A stretch of 64,000 bases of DNA, taken from NCBI RefSeq assembly GCF_000427825.1, contig NZ_KE386593.1:534115-598114 (forward strand). The letters are read 5' to 3'. The notes beneath the pieces were generated by a model. The model was not told the origin of the DNA. It did no database searches and saw only the letters and a list, made by a program, of their open reading frames with translations. This DNA comes from Thermocrispum municipale DSM 44069. Its GTDB lineage: Bacteria > Actinomycetota > Actinomycetes > Mycobacteriales > Pseudonocardiaceae. How positions within the stretch are numbered: position 1 is the stretch's first letter; each line of letters starts with the position of its first letter. Below, piece by piece: positions 19,360-28,730 of the stretch. A program made the translations under genes and the position numbers.

Positions 19360-19800
19360 TCAGGTGGTTTGACTGCTGGCCGACGGGCCGAGGCGCTTCA
19401 ACAGCAAGTAGGCCTCGCAACCGAGGCAGAAGTTGAATGCCACGTTGAGAAAGGCCGCCAACAGTGCGGCTGCCGTGGCAACGATCCCCAGTGTGGTCGA
19501 CCCGGAGGCGTATCCGAGCACCCCGACCACGGCGAAGACCAGGCCGACCGCTTGCGCGAACCGCGGCGGAGCCTCGTCCTCACGCTCGGCGGGCGGGCCG
19601 AGGCGTGGCTGCACCGCCACCCGGTACAGCGTGCCGTAGGGCGAGAACCGGAGCCCGAACAACGCGCCCGCGGCGAACACCACCGCTTGCGCGGCCAGCA
19701 ACGGCCACCAGCTGGTGATCAGCACGACGGCGAGCACCACGGTGGTGATCCCGGCGGCGAACCGAGGTCCGCGGGGATCGATCTGCTGGCTGGTGGACAT
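19360..19800 (-). CDS. DUF4395 membrane protein
   Basis: 146-residue membrane protein with four predicted helices and a conserved CLGCEAY motif near the C-terminus, recognised as DUF4395. The CxxC pair in CLGC lies at a membrane edge and suggests a redox or metal role. It lies between a thioredoxin-fold gene and a rhodanese, an arrangement common in actinobacteria, so it may take part in a membrane sulfur or thiol relay. ATG 19800. Confidence 0.85.
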   Translation of the reverse strand: MSTSQQIDPRGPRFAAGITTVVLAVVLITSWWPLLAAQAVVFAAGALFGLRFSPYGTLYRVAVQPRLGPPAEREDEAPPRFAQAVGLVFAVVGVLGYASGSTTLGIVATAAALLAAFLNVAFNFCLGCEAYLLLKRLGPSASSQTT

Positions 19801-19861
19801 AACCCGAAGCTACGGCGTTTTCCCTGCTGGTGGGAGTGGCGTCCACCATGTGGACGTCCGG

Positions 19862-20275
19862 TCAGTGCTCCGACAGATGCGGTTGCAGGGCCGTCAGCAG
19901 GCGGTTCGTCTCCGGCAGGCCGGACACCCGGAGGATCTCGTCACCCGCGGAGGTGTAGGCGATGGTTGTCGGGGTGCGCAGGACGCCGAGCGTCTCGGCG
20001 ATCTCCGGCTGATTCGTGACGTCGATGTCGACGTGGCTCAGGTCGGCACGCTTGTCGGCCAACGCGCTCAGCCGCGCGCGGGTATGCCGGCACGGCGCGC
20101 AGAACGTGGTGGAGATCTGCACCAAGGTCACCCCGGGCCCGAGCGCCTCGGCCACCCGGGCAGGCAGCTCGCCTCGCTGCTGACCGCTGCGCACCGCACC
20201 CTCCCGCCCGCGGAGGACGAATCCGATCACCGTGCCTGCGGCGAGCACACCGACGACCACCAGCAGGCCCGTCAT
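19862..20275 (-). CDS. Membrane-anchored thioredoxin-like protein (ThiX type)
   Basis: 137 residues: one N-terminal membrane helix (about 2-21), then a thioredoxin fold whose active site is CAPC (C59/C62) after STTF, and a cis-Pro loop RTPTT near residue 100. The WCGPC tryptophan is replaced by Phe. The first helix should tether the domain to the membrane; the topology cannot be decided. It resembles the thiX gene I recall in this operon position in mycobacteria. ATG 20275 follows lmeA by 12 bases. Confidence 0.9.
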   Translation of the reverse strand: MTGLLVVVGVLAAGTVIGFVLRGREGAVRSGQQRGELPARVAEALGPGVTLVQISTTFCAPCRHTRARLSALADKRADLSHVDIDVTNQPEIAETLGVLRTPTTIAYTSAGDEILRVSGLPETNRLLTALQPHLSEH

Positions 20276-20287
20276 CCGTCCTCCCGC

Positions 20288-21175
20288 TCAGCCGGTGAAC
20301 TGCAGATCCTGGTCGAACCGCACGTCCTTGGCCTTCCCTTGCACCAGCAGCGCACCGCGCTCGACGGCCACGCCGCCCGGCTGGACACCGAACGGCAGGC
20401 TGCCCGGCTGGATGGTCCGGTCGAACCGGGGCAGGAACGCCTCCCGCACCTGGTCCGGGATCTCGATCACCTCGTCGTCCTGCCGGAACTCCAGCCGCTC
20501 CGGGCGGATCCGCACGGACGTGCTGCTCAGTTCGATGATGCCCAACACCACGATCTGCGTCTCACGTCCTGAGATGCGGGTGGTGGCCGACAGCTTGATC
20601 CCGGCCTTCGTCGGGAACTCGTCCATCGCTTCGCGCTGCTCGTCGAGGTCCTCGATGCTGACCTCGTCCTCTTCGTCGCCGGTCTCCACGTAGCGCAACG
20701 CGGCGGGCTCGATGCTCAGGTCCGGCAGCCTGGTCAACCTGCCGAGGTCGGCCTGCTTGATCTTGACGATGCCTTCCAGGTCGCCGACCACCATCGAGTC
20801 GGTGCGGCCGTCGATCAGGTCGGACAGCGGCGCGGTGACCTCGCGCAGCTCCGCCTTCAGCGTCAGGTCGCGCAGCGTGTTGCGTAGGTTGATGCCCTGC
20901 GCCTCGACCGTGATCTGCTCATACTTGCCCGACAGCGCCTGCGTGGTGAACGGGAAGCCGTGGATGTTCACCGACGGGTCGTCGCGCAGCCCGAACTTCT
21001 CCCGCGCCTTCTGCGACACCGTGTGCTCGGCGAAGGCCGCCAGCCCGAAGTCGGCGCCGATCAGCAGGCCGAGCAGCACCACCAGCGTGATGAGCACAAT
21101 GCGCCCACGCCTGCGTGGTTTGCGCTTGCGCCCGGCAGGGCTGGTGCGCGCTGCGCGTCGGACTCCGTCGGTCAC
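20288..21175 (-). CDS. lmeA: LmeA-like DUF2993 lipoglycan-elongation protein
   Basis: 295-residue protein with a very basic N-terminus, one membrane helix (about 26-48), and a beta-rich DUF2993 domain. In mycobacteria LmeA is a periplasmic phospholipid-binding protein needed for lipomannan mannan-chain elongation. GTG 21175 has GGAG seven bases upstream. First gene of the leftward operon lmeA-trx-DUF4395-rhodanese-sseC, and divergent from glnR, the same order I recall for Rv0814c-Rv0818. Function is inferred from family and context. Confidence 0.85.
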   Translation of the reverse strand: MTDGVRRAARTSPAGRKRKPRRRGRIVLITLVVLLGLLIGADFGLAAFAEHTVSQKAREKFGLRDDPSVNIHGFPFTTQALSGKYEQITVEAQGINLRNTLRDLTLKAELREVTAPLSDLIDGRTDSMVVGDLEGIVKIKQADLGRLTRLPDLSIEPAALRYVETGDEEDEVSIEDLDEQREAMDEFPTKAGIKLSATTRISGRETQIVVLGIIELSSTSVRIRPERLEFRQDDEVIEIPDQVREAFLPRFDRTIQPGSLPFGVQPGGVAVERGALLVQGKAKDVRFDQDLQFTG

Positions 21176-21357
21176 GCTCGCTCCATTCTCACCGTGTTAA
21201 CGGCATGTGACAGACACGTTTTTCCGAGGTAAGCAACTGTGATGCCCACGTCAGGAGGCTGTTGAGCAGCCGTTCAGCCGTTATTCTCGGATATCACCAG
21301 CCGTAACCGGCCTGGCCCTGGTGTCCGGCCGGCACGAACTCGAGGCGGTGCGAGGCG

Positions 21358-22110
21358 ATGAGCCTGAACCTGCTAGTCCTCACAACCGAATCGTCGGTCA
21401 ACGCGGTGCTGCCCGCGCTCGGCCTGCTTCCACACACTGTTCGGGTTCGCACGCCCGAGGTTACCGCTTTGCTCGATGCCGGTCACCGAGACGTGATCCT
21501 GGTCGACGCGCGGCAGGACCTGGCCTCCGCGAAGAGCCTGTGCCGGCTGCTCGCCAGGGCGACGGAGGACGACGCGGTGCCGGTCATCGCCGTGGTCGGC
21601 GAGGGCGGCCTGGTCGCGGTGAACGGCCAGTGGCGGGTGGACGACGTCATCCTGCCGTCGGCGGGTCCGGCGGAGGTGGACGCCCGGCTGCGGCTGGCCA
21701 CCACCAAGGAGGGCGTGTCGTCGCAGGCGGAGTCCGAGCTGCGCGTCGGTGACCTGGTGATCGACGAGGCCACCTACACCGCCCGGCTGCGCCGCCGCAC
21801 CCTCGAGCTGACCTACAAGGAATTCGAGCTGCTGAAGTTCCTCGCCCAGCACGCCGGCCGCGTGTTCACCCGCGCCCAGTTGCTGCAGGAGGTCTGGGGT
21901 TACGACTTCTTCGGCGGCACCCGCACGGTGGACGTGCACGTCCGGCGGCTGCGCGCCAAGCTCGGTCCCGAGCACGAGCAGATGATCGGCACCGTGCGCA
22001 ACGTCGGCTACAAGTTCGAGCGTCCGTCCAAGTCGGTGGACACGCAGCAGGACGTGGTCGCGGAAACCGAGGACGCGCTGGACGCCGAGCTGCGTTCGCT
22101 GACCAAGTAG
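21358..22110 (+). CDS. glnR: GlnR, OmpR-type nitrogen response regulator
   Basis: 250-residue orphan regulator controlling nitrogen assimilation genes in actinomycetes. The receiver domain (about 1-115) opens [20 protein letters not shown] and keeps the Asp in VILVDAR but lacks other acidic pocket residues, as in GlnR, which is not phosphorylated in the usual way. The winged-helix domain (about 135-228) has [33 protein letters not shown] and TVRNVGYKF. No sensor kinase lies nearby. Divergent from lmeA and followed by mshD. Confidence 0.95.
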   Translation: MSLNLLVLTTESSVNAVLPALGLLPHTVRVRTPEVTALLDAGHRDVILVDARQDLASAKSLCRLLARATEDDAVPVIAVVGEGGLVAVNGQWRVDDVILPSAGPAEVDARLRLATTKEGVSSQAESELRVGDLVIDEATYTARLRRRTLELTYKEFELLKFLAQHAGRVFTRAQLLQEVWGYDFFGGTRTVDVHVRRLRAKLGPEHEQMIGTVRNVGYKFERPSKSVDTQQDVVAETEDALDAELRSLTK

Positions 22111-22156
22111 TGCGACGCCGCCGACGTGGTGGCGATCTTCGGCTACCGTCGGCGGG

Positions 22157-23050
22157 GTGGACACTCGCTGGGTCGATGACCTCTCCGACAACGAGCAGGC
22201 CGTACGTGACCTGCTGGACGCCGCGGGCCGCGTCGACGGCTGGCCGCGGCTGGCACCGCAAGAGCCTCTTCCGTCCGAGTTGTCCGGCGGGCCGTACCTG
22301 CTGGCCTGGGACGACGGCCTGGTGGCGGTCGCGCGGCTGAACACCGAAGGTGACGCGTTCGGCCGCCAGGTCGCCGAGCTGATCGTGCATCCCGAGCGGC
22401 GTGGCCGCGGGTACGGAGGTGCGCTGCTGGAACAAATCCGCGCCCGGGCGACGAAAACACTACGGGTGTGGTCCCACGCGGACGATCCGGCGGCTGCGGC
22501 CTTGGCTCGCAAGCAGGGTTTTGCGCGTGTGCGGGAACTGCTGCGCATGGGCATGCCGCTCACCCAGGATCTGCCTGCCGTGGAACTGCCGGAGGGCGTC
22601 ACCATGCGGACTTTCCGGCCCGGGCTCGACGAGCAGCCGTTGGTCGAGGTCAACGCCAGGGCGTTCTCCTGGCACCCGGAGCAAGGCGCGCTGACCGTCG
22701 CCGACGTCGAGGCGGCCGAGCGCGAGGAGTGGTTCGACCCCGCAGGGCTGTTCGTGGTGGAACGTGAGCAACGTCTCGTCGGATTCCACTGGACCAAGGT
22801 GCATCCGGCCGCCGATGGCGAGGACCCGGTCGGCGAGGTGTACGTGGTGGGCGTCGACCCGGATGCCCACGGTGGCGGTCTCGGCCGTGCCCTCACCGCT
22901 GCTGGCCTTGTCTACCTGCGGGAACGCGGCCTCAAGCGCGTGATTCTGTATGTGGAAGGGGACAATGCGCCCGCGCTGGCGGTGTACCGGAAGCTCGGAT
23001 TCTCCGTCGAAGCGACCGCCGTGCAGTACGAACGCAGCGTGACCGAGTAG
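22157..23050 (+). CDS. mshD: Mycothiol synthase (acetyl-CoA:Cys-GlcN-Ins acetyltransferase)
   Basis: Last step of mycothiol biosynthesis: acetylates the cysteine of Cys-GlcN-inositol. 297 residues with two tandem GNAT domains; acetyl-CoA loops are RRGRGYGGAL in the N-terminal and AHGGGLGRAL in the C-terminal domain, followed by YVEGDNAPALAVYRKLGF. GTG 22157. The gene sits between glnR and the pst operon, as in mycobacteria. Confirms a mycothiol-producing actinomycete. Confidence 0.95.
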   Translation: MDTRWVDDLSDNEQAVRDLLDAAGRVDGWPRLAPQEPLPSELSGGPYLLAWDDGLVAVARLNTEGDAFGRQVAELIVHPERRGRGYGGALLEQIRARATKTLRVWSHADDPAAAALARKQGFARVRELLRMGMPLTQDLPAVELPEGVTMRTFRPGLDEQPLVEVNARAFSWHPEQGALTVADVEAAEREEWFDPAGLFVVEREQRLVGFHWTKVHPAADGEDPVGEVYVVGVDPDAHGGGLGRALTAAGLVYLRERGLKRVILYVEGDNAPALAVYRKLGFSVEATAVQYERSVTE

Positions 23051-23131
23051 CGCCGGGACGTGACCAGCCCGCGGGCAATCCGGACACTCCCGGCGAATCG
23101 GCGCCAGCGGTGCTCGTCACACCTTCAGGTG

Positions 23132-23153
23132 GTGTCACCTTCCGTTCACCTTC
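23132..23153 (+). promoter_or_regulatory. PHO box (PhoP-binding direct repeats) upstream of pstS
   Basis: Two adjacent 11-bp units, GTGTCACCTTC and CGTTCACCTTC, match the actinomycete PHO-box direct-repeat pattern (conserved TTCACC-like core, 11-bp spacing). A third, weaker unit (CGTCACACCTTC) lies just upstream at about 23115-23126. The site is about 70 bp before the pstS start, the expected promoter-proximal position for PhoP activation under phosphate limitation. No phoR/phoP is in the window. Confidence 0.82.
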
Positions 23154-23223
23154 GACTCCTACCGTCGGACCCGATCAGGCCACAGGGTTGCCTGAGGCGG
23201 AGAACCACAAGGAGTCGGAGTCG

Positions 23224-24141
23224 ATGCGCAACTGGCGGGCGAAGGCCGTTGCCGCACTGGCCGTCCCGGTGCTCGGGGTGACCGCGTGTGGGCAGGCCGG
23301 CAGCGGGGGCGGCCTGGCGATCAAGGTGGACGGCTCCAGCACCGTCGGCCCGTTGACGCAAGCCGCCGCCGAGTTGTTCTCCGACGAGAACCCGGACATG
23401 CGGGTCGGCGTGGCCACGTCGGGTACCGGTGGCGGGTTCGAGAAGTTCTGCAACGGCGAGATCGACATCGTCGACGCCTCCCGCACGATCACCGACGAAG
23501 AGGCGAAGATGTGCCGCGCGAGCGGCGTGACCTACCGCGAGCTGCAGGTGGCCAACGACGCCATCACCGTCCTGGTGAACAAGGACAACCCGGTCGACTG
23601 CCTGACGGTCGACCAGCTCCGGCAGATCTGGGCGCCCGGTTCGACGGTGTCCAACTGGAACCAGGTCGACGGTGTGCGGTTCAGCGCCGAGCTGACGCTG
23701 TACGGCCCGGGCACCGATTCGGGCACGTTCGAGTTCTTCGCCGAGGAGATCAACGGCGACAAGGAGGAACAACGCGCCGACTACCAGGACATCGGCGAGG
23801 ACGACAACACCGGCATCGCGGGCGTCATGGAGGACGAAGGCGCCATGTTCTACGTCGGCTACGAGTACTACGCGGCCAACAAGGACAAGGTGAAGGCGCT
23901 GAAGATCGACGGCGGTGACGGCTGCGTCGGCCCGACCCCGGAGGCGGTGCAGAGCGGCGAGTACCAGCCGCTGAGCCGTCCGCTCTACATCTATCCTTCG
24001 CGCGAGTCGATGAAAAAGCAGCACGTCGAAGACTTCGTCGACTACTTTGTCGACAACTCCGCCGAGATCGCCAGGCTGGCGGGGTACATCCCGATGACCG
24101 ACGAGCAGACCGCGAAGACCAAGCAGGCGCTGCGCGGCTGA
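23224..24141 (+). CDS. pstS: Phosphate ABC transporter substrate-binding lipoprotein PstS
   Basis: High-affinity periplasm-side phosphate-binding lipoprotein. 305 residues; lipobox VTAC places the lipid-modified cysteine at residue 22. The phosphate-binding loop appears as DGSSTVGPLT and TSGTGGG, and GTDSGTFEFF forms the second contact. ATG 23224 has AAGGAG nine bases upstream; the upstream open frame includes the PHO box. First gene of pstS-pstC-pstA-pstB-pstB. Confidence 0.96.
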   Translation: MRNWRAKAVAALAVPVLGVTACGQAGSGGGLAIKVDGSSTVGPLTQAAAELFSDENPDMRVGVATSGTGGGFEKFCNGEIDIVDASRTITDEEAKMCRASGVTYRELQVANDAITVLVNKDNPVDCLTVDQLRQIWAPGSTVSNWNQVDGVRFSAELTLYGPGTDSGTFEFFAEEINGDKEEQRADYQDIGEDDNTGIAGVMEDEGAMFYVGYEYYAANKDKVKALKIDGGDGCVGPTPEAVQSGEYQPLSRPLYIYPSRESMKKQHVEDFVDYFVDNSAEIARLAGYIPMTDEQTAKTKQALRG

Positions 24142-24178
24142 CCCCCAGGACACGAGGACCGATCACAGTGGTAATCGC

Positions 24179-25132
24179 ATGACCACACGTGTGAACGAAG
24201 CCGGCGACGTATCCCGGCCGTCGCTGAAGGCTTCCAGCCCCCGCTACGGCGAGAAGCTGATCAAGGCGTTTCTGTTCGTGTGTGCCGGGCTGTCGGTGCT
24301 GGTGACGACGGCGATCGTCATCTCGCTGCTGGTGCCGACCGTGGATTTCTTCACCGAGGTGTCGATCACCGAGTTCCTGTTCGGCACCGAGTGGCGCCCG
24401 GGCCGGGGCACCCAGACCAGCTACGGCGTGCTGCCGATCGTGGTCGGCACGCTGAACATCACGCTGATCGCGCTGGTGGTGGCCATTCCGGTCGGACTGC
24501 TGTCGGCGTTCTACCTGTCCGAGTACGCCAACCCGCGGCTGCGCAAGATCGTCAAGCCGGTGCTCGAGGTGCTGGCGGGCATCCCGACGGTCGCCATCGG
24601 TCTGTTCGCGCTGTACTTCCTCAAGCCGTTCTTCGCCGACCTGCTGCCGTGGGTCGACCTGGACGGACTGTTCTCGCAGGGCGTCGCGGGTATCGCCGTC
24701 GGCTTGATGATCGTGCCGCTGGTCGCCTCGGTTGCCGAGGACGCCATGCGGGCGGTCCCGCCCGGCCTGCGCGAAGGCGCCTACGCGCTGGGTGCGACCA
24801 AGTTGCGGGTGTCGCTGAAGGTGGTGTTCCCCGCGGCCATCTCGGGCATCGTCGCCGCGTGCGTGCTGGCCGCCTCCCGGGCGATCGGCGAGACGATGGT
24901 GGTGCTCATCGCCGCGGGCGCCAGCCCGAAACTGATCGGGCCGTGGGAGTTCGGCGAGTCGGTGCTGACCATGACCGCCTACATCGGCCGCACCGCGACC
25001 GGTGACATCGCCACCGGAACCATCACCTACAAGACGATCTTCGCGGTCGGTGCGCTGCTGTTCGTCATGACGCTGATCATGAACCTGATCTCGATCCGGT
25101 TGGTCCGCCGCTTCCGCGAGGTGTACGAGTGA
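24179..25132 (+). CDS. pstC: Phosphate ABC transporter permease PstC
   Basis: 317-residue inner-membrane permease with six predicted helices. The cytoplasmic EAA loop that contacts PstB is seen as AMRAVPPGLREGAYALGATK, and a conserved Arg/Glu (RAIGETM) lines the transport path. The spacer from pstS is 37 bases, and the stop overlaps pstA. ATG start lacks a strong ribosome site. Forms a heterodimer with PstA. Confidence 0.95.
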   Translation: MTTRVNEAGDVSRPSLKASSPRYGEKLIKAFLFVCAGLSVLVTTAIVISLLVPTVDFFTEVSITEFLFGTEWRPGRGTQTSYGVLPIVVGTLNITLIALVVAIPVGLLSAFYLSEYANPRLRKIVKPVLEVLAGIPTVAIGLFALYFLKPFFADLLPWVDLDGLFSQGVAGIAVGLMIVPLVASVAEDAMRAVPPGLREGAYALGATKLRVSLKVVFPAAISGIVAACVLAASRAIGETMVVLIAAGASPKLIGPWEFGESVLTMTAYIGRTATGDIATGTITYKTIFAVGALLFVMTLIMNLISIRLVRRFREVYE

Positions 25133-26070
25133 TGGTCGACCAGGACACCCCACCCCGGCGCGCCCGGCTGGCCAGCACGGGAGCTCGGGCTGCCGTCGAG
25201 ACGGTGTTCGGCGAGCAGCCGCGCGGGGACAAGGTCAGTGGGCTGGTCTTCCGCTCGCTGATGATGCTGGCGCTGGCCATGGCGCTGGTCATGCTGGTCA
25301 GCCTGATCATCTACTCGGCGTGGCGCGGGTGGGGTCGGCTGGACCTGGACATGATCACCGAGAAGCCGTCCCGGATCCGGCCGGAGCGGGCCGGCTACGG
25401 TCCTGCGCTTCTCGGCAGCCTCTACATGATCCTCGGGGTGATCGTGCTGGTCGTCCCCATCGGGGTCGGCGCGGCCGTCTACCTGGAGGAATACGCCAAG
25501 CGGGACCGTTGGTACAACCGGCTGATCGAGCTGAACATCCAGAACCTGGCCGGTGTCCCGTCGATCGTGTTCGGCATCCTCGGCCTGGCGTTCATCGCGC
25601 GCGGGCCGATCGGGCTCGGGCTGGTGGTGGCCACCGGTTCGATCACGTTGACGCTGCTGGTGTTGCCGACAGTGATCATCGCGGCGCGGGAGGCGATCCG
25701 GGCGGTGCCGCCGTCGATCCGGGAAGGGTCGCTGGCCCTCGGTGCCACGCAGTGGCAGACCATCAGCAGGCAGGTGCTGCCTGCCGCGGCGCCGGGCATC
25801 CTGACCGGCGTGATCCTGGCGGTGGCCAGGGCGATGGGTGAGGCGGCTCCGCTGCTGTTGGTGGGCGCGGCAGGGTTCACGCCGTTCCTGCCGTTGCTGT
25901 TCGACGGGCAGTACTCGGCGCTGCCGGTGCAGATCTACCGGAACGCGGTCGAGCCGCGCGAGGAGTTCCAGACGCTGGCGTTCGCGGGCGTGATCCTGAT
26001 GCTGGTGGTGCTGCTGGCGATGAACTCGTTCGCCGTCTGGCTGCGCAACCGCTACGAGCGACGGTGGTAG
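25129..26070 (+). CDS. pstA: Phosphate ABC transporter permease PstA
   Basis: 313-residue partner permease with six helices, EAA loop [20 protein letters not shown], and [15 protein letters not shown] in the last third. GTG 25129 overlaps the pstC stop (GTGA); ATG 25132 is the equally likely start, one codon in. A hydrophilic N-terminus of about 40 residues precedes the first helix. The stop lies eight bases before pstB, consistent with one transcript. Confidence 0.95.
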   Translation: MMVDQDTPPRRARLASTGARAAVETVFGEQPRGDKVSGLVFRSLMMLALAMALVMLVSLIIYSAWRGWGRLDLDMITEKPSRIRPERAGYGPALLGSLYMILGVIVLVVPIGVGAAVYLEEYAKRDRWYNRLIELNIQNLAGVPSIVFGILGLAFIARGPIGLGLVVATGSITLTLLVLPTVIIAAREAIRAVPPSIREGSLALGATQWQTISRQVLPAAAPGILTGVILAVARAMGEAAPLLLVGAAGFTPFLPLLFDGQYSALPVQIYRNAVEPREEFQTLAFAGVILMLVVLLAMNSFAVWLRNRYERRW

Positions 26071-26078
26071 GAGCGGTG

Positions 26079-26900
26079 ATGCGACCACAACAGGTGACCA
26101 TGGAGCGGAAGGACGCCGAGCGCGAAGCGGTGTTCGAGCTGCGCAACGTCTCGGTGTTCTACGGCAGCCAGAAGGCCGTCAACGACGTCAGCATGGACAT
26201 CTACCGCAACACGATCACGGCGCTGATCGGCCCGTCCGGCTGCGGGAAGTCCACCCTGCTGCGCAGCCTGAACCGGATGAACGACCTGATCCCCGACGCG
26301 CGGGTGGAAGGCGAGGTGCTCTACCAGGGCGCCGACATGTACAGCCCACGGGTCAACCCGGTGCAGGTCCGCAAGAAGATCGGCATGGTCTTCCAGCGAC
26401 CCAACCCGTTCCCCAAGTCGATCTACGACAACGTCGCGTTCGGCCCGCGCACGCTGGGCATGACCGGCGACATGGACGAGATCGTCGAGCGGGCGCTGCG
26501 CGGCGCGGCGTTGTGGGACGACGTCAAGGACCGGCTCAAGGACAACGCCTACGGCATGTCCGGTGGCCAGCAGCAGCGGTTGTGCATCGCGCGGGCAATC
26601 GCCACCGAACCGGAAGTGATCCTGATGGACGAGCCGTGCTCGGCGCTGGACCCGGTCTCCACCGGCCGGATCGAGGACCTGATGCTGGAGCTGAAGGAGC
26701 GCTTCACCATTGTCGTGGTCACGCACAACATGCAGCAGGCCGCGCGGGTGTCGGACATGACGGCGTTCCTGATGGTGCAGATGGGCGCCGACGAGCACAG
26801 TCGGTGGGGCGAGCTGGTGGAGTACGACGAGACCAACAGGATCTTCACCAACCCGGCCGACGAGCGCACCGACAACTACGTCTCCGGCCGCATCGGCTGA
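26079..26900 (+). CDS. pstB: Phosphate ABC transporter ATPase PstB, first copy
   Basis: 273-residue ABC ATPase that powers phosphate import. Walker [11 protein letters not shown]-loop ([11 protein letters not shown]), signature SGGQQQR, Walker [14 protein letters not shown] and switch His (VVTHNMQ) are complete. ATG 26079 has AGGAG five bases upstream; GTG 26064 and ATG 26100 are other in-frame starts. A second complete pstB follows 17 bases later; the two are clearly related but diverged. Confidence 0.95.
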   Translation: MRPQQVTMERKDAEREAVFELRNVSVFYGSQKAVNDVSMDIYRNTITALIGPSGCGKSTLLRSLNRMNDLIPDARVEGEVLYQGADMYSPRVNPVQVRKKIGMVFQRPNPFPKSIYDNVAFGPRTLGMTGDMDEIVERALRGAALWDDVKDRLKDNAYGMSGGQQQRLCIARAIATEPEVILMDEPCSALDPVSTGRIEDLMLELKERFTIVVVTHNMQQAARVSDMTAFLMVQMGADEHSRWGELVEYDETNRIFTNPADERTDNYVSGRIG

Positions 26901-26917
26901 CTGATCGGAGGAGTCGC

Positions 26918-27778
26918 ATGACAGCGGAGAGCCGCAACCCGGCTCGTGGGCTGGACCTGGCGTCCACCCCGGCAAGCGACCTCAAGCTGCCCGGGCCGGG
27001 GAGCCCGGTGCTCAGCTGCCGGGACGTCAGCGTCTACTACGGCAAGTTCCGGGCGGTCACCGACGTGAACCTGTCGTTCGGCGCCAACGAGATCACCGCG
27101 ATGATCGGCCCGTCCGGCTGCGGCAAGTCGACGGTGTTGCGCAGCCTCAACCGGATGAACGATCTGGTGCCGGGCGCCCGCGTGGAGGGGCTGATCGGCT
27201 ACCACGGGGTCGATCTGTACGGCAAGGACGTCGACGTCATCGAGGTGCGGCGGCGCATCGGCATGGTGTTCCAGAAGCCGAACCCGTTCCCGTCGTCGAT
27301 CTACAACAACATCGCCTACGGTCCGCGGGTCACCGGCATGCACGTCGACGACATGGACGACCTGGTGGAGCAGGCGCTGACCCGCGCGGCACTGTGGGAC
27401 GAGGTGAAGAACAAGCTGCACAAGTCGGCTTTCGCGCTCTCCGGCGGCCAGCAGCAGCGGTTGTGCATCGCGCGGGCGCTGGCGACCAATCCCGAGGTCA
27501 TCCTGATGGACGAGCCGTGCTCGGCGCTCGACCCGATCGCCACGCAGAAGATCGAAGACCTGATGTTGGATCTGGCGCGCGAGTTCACCATCGTGATCGT
27601 CACGCACAACATGCAGCAGGCGGCGCGGGTGTCGCAGCGGACGGCGTTCTTCACCACGGTGGCCGACGAGCACGGCGAGCGCACCGGCAGGCTGGTGGAG
27701 TTCGACACCACGGAGAAGATCTTCAGCACCCCGTCGGACGAGCGGACCGAGGCCTACATCACCGGTCGCTTCGGCTGA
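26918..27778 (+). CDS. pstB: Phosphate ABC transporter ATPase PstB, second copy
   Basis: 286-residue second PstB with the same complete motif set: [40 protein letters not shown] and VTHNMQ. It has a longer N-terminal extension (about 30 residues, Pro/Ala-rich) than the first copy. CGGAGGAG lies just before ATG 26918. Both copies look functional, so PstCA may use either ATPase or a mixed pair. Last gene of the operon; it converges on a membrane-protein gene three bases away. Confidence 0.94.
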   Translation: MTAESRNPARGLDLASTPASDLKLPGPGSPVLSCRDVSVYYGKFRAVTDVNLSFGANEITAMIGPSGCGKSTVLRSLNRMNDLVPGARVEGLIGYHGVDLYGKDVDVIEVRRRIGMVFQKPNPFPSSIYNNIAYGPRVTGMHVDDMDDLVEQALTRAALWDEVKNKLHKSAFALSGGQQQRLCIARALATNPEVILMDEPCSALDPIATQKIEDLMLDLAREFTIVIVTHNMQQAARVSQRTAFFTTVADEHGERTGRLVEFDTTEKIFSTPSDERTEAYITGRFG

Positions 27779-27781
27779 TCG

Positions 27782-28396
27782 TCAGTCCTCGTCGCGGGTG
27801 CGTGTCCCGGCGATGACGAACGGCACCGACGCGATGCCCCACAGCACGGCCCATGCCACCCTGCTCGGGCGCTCGATCAGGCACGATTGCTCGTCGGCGT
27901 CCCCTGCGCGGCCGCTGTCGGACGCCGCCACCCACAGCGGCGAACCGCATTCGGCCTTGTTGCCGGCCTGGTGCGGGCCGAGCAACAGCATCAGGCTGAC
28001 CCCGAGGCACACCGTTGCAGCGACGTGTTGCCAAGGCACGGCATGTCCGCGGCTTTGTCTGACGCCCAGCCAGATCGGCAGGATCGCGATCACCGCGTAG
28101 GCCACTCCTCGTTCGGCGGCGGCGTCACGCAACTGAGCGCATTCCGCCCTTTCGGGCGCGTCACCCTGCCGTGTTTCGGTGTCCCCGACCACCGTGGCGT
28201 CCGCGGTATAGGTGTAGCCACAGTCCAGCGTGGTCGTGCCGGAGATCCAGTCGGTGGTGACCGGCATCAAGAACAATCGGGCGACCGCGAGGCCGAGCAG
28301 CAGAGCGGCCACCCACCAGAAATGCGACCAGACGAATCGTTTTCCGAACAGCTCCCAGCTGCGCCGGTCCTCGTCGCTCTTCGCGCCCCGCGTCAT
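27782..28396 (-). CDS. Membrane protein of unknown function
   Basis: 204-residue protein with four predicted helices (about 28-46, 95-110, 122-142, 180-197). The first extracytoplasmic loop holds two cysteines (LDCGYTY and AECAQL) and the second another pair (AECGSP and QSCLIE), suggesting disulfides outside the cell. ATG 28396. It is convergent with pstB, three bases apart, with no room for a terminator. No family recognised. Confidence 0.7.
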   Translation of the reverse strand: MTRGAKSDEDRRSWELFGKRFVWSHFWWVAALLLGLAVARLFLMPVTTDWISGTTTLDCGYTYTADATVVGDTETRQGDAPERAECAQLRDAAAERGVAYAVIAILPIWLGVRQSRGHAVPWQHVAATVCLGVSLMLLLGPHQAGNKAECGSPLWVAASDSGRAGDADEQSCLIERPSRVAWAVLWGIASVPFVIAGTRTRDED

Positions 28397-28479
28397 GCCC
28401 AGCTCCTTTGTCGTGGTGGGTGAACGGTAGCCGGGAGCGGGGCAGGTGGCGCGCTACAGCCGATGGTCCGACGCTCACC

Positions 28480-28715
28480 GCAGCCTGGTAAGGATCCGCG
28501 GCGGTCGCGAGCTAGCCGGCGCCACTGCGAAGGATCTTCGGCGCGGCCTCCGTGGCATCCGGTTGTGGCCGGCCGCACCGCCGGCGCGCAGGTCTGTCCG
28601 GCGCGGACTCCACGGCATCCTGCGCCTCTCAGCCGCACGCCGGCGCGCGTGCCTACGCCCACCGCAGACCGGCGCGCCGATCATTGCCGTGCCTTCTTGC
28701 CCGGCGCGCACGACG
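28480..28715. repeat. Degenerate 60-bp tandem repeat
   Basis: The block GGCGCGGCCTCCGTGGCATC at 28540 recurs as GGCGCGGACTCCACGGCATC at 28600, exactly 60 bp later, and the following GCCGCACC/GCCGGCGCGC half recurs at the same spacing (28571 and 28631). Weaker copies extend on both sides. It fills the 334-bp gap between two leftward genes; I see no gene there. Confidence 0.7.
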
Positions 28716-28730
28716 CGTCATCTGGTCCGG

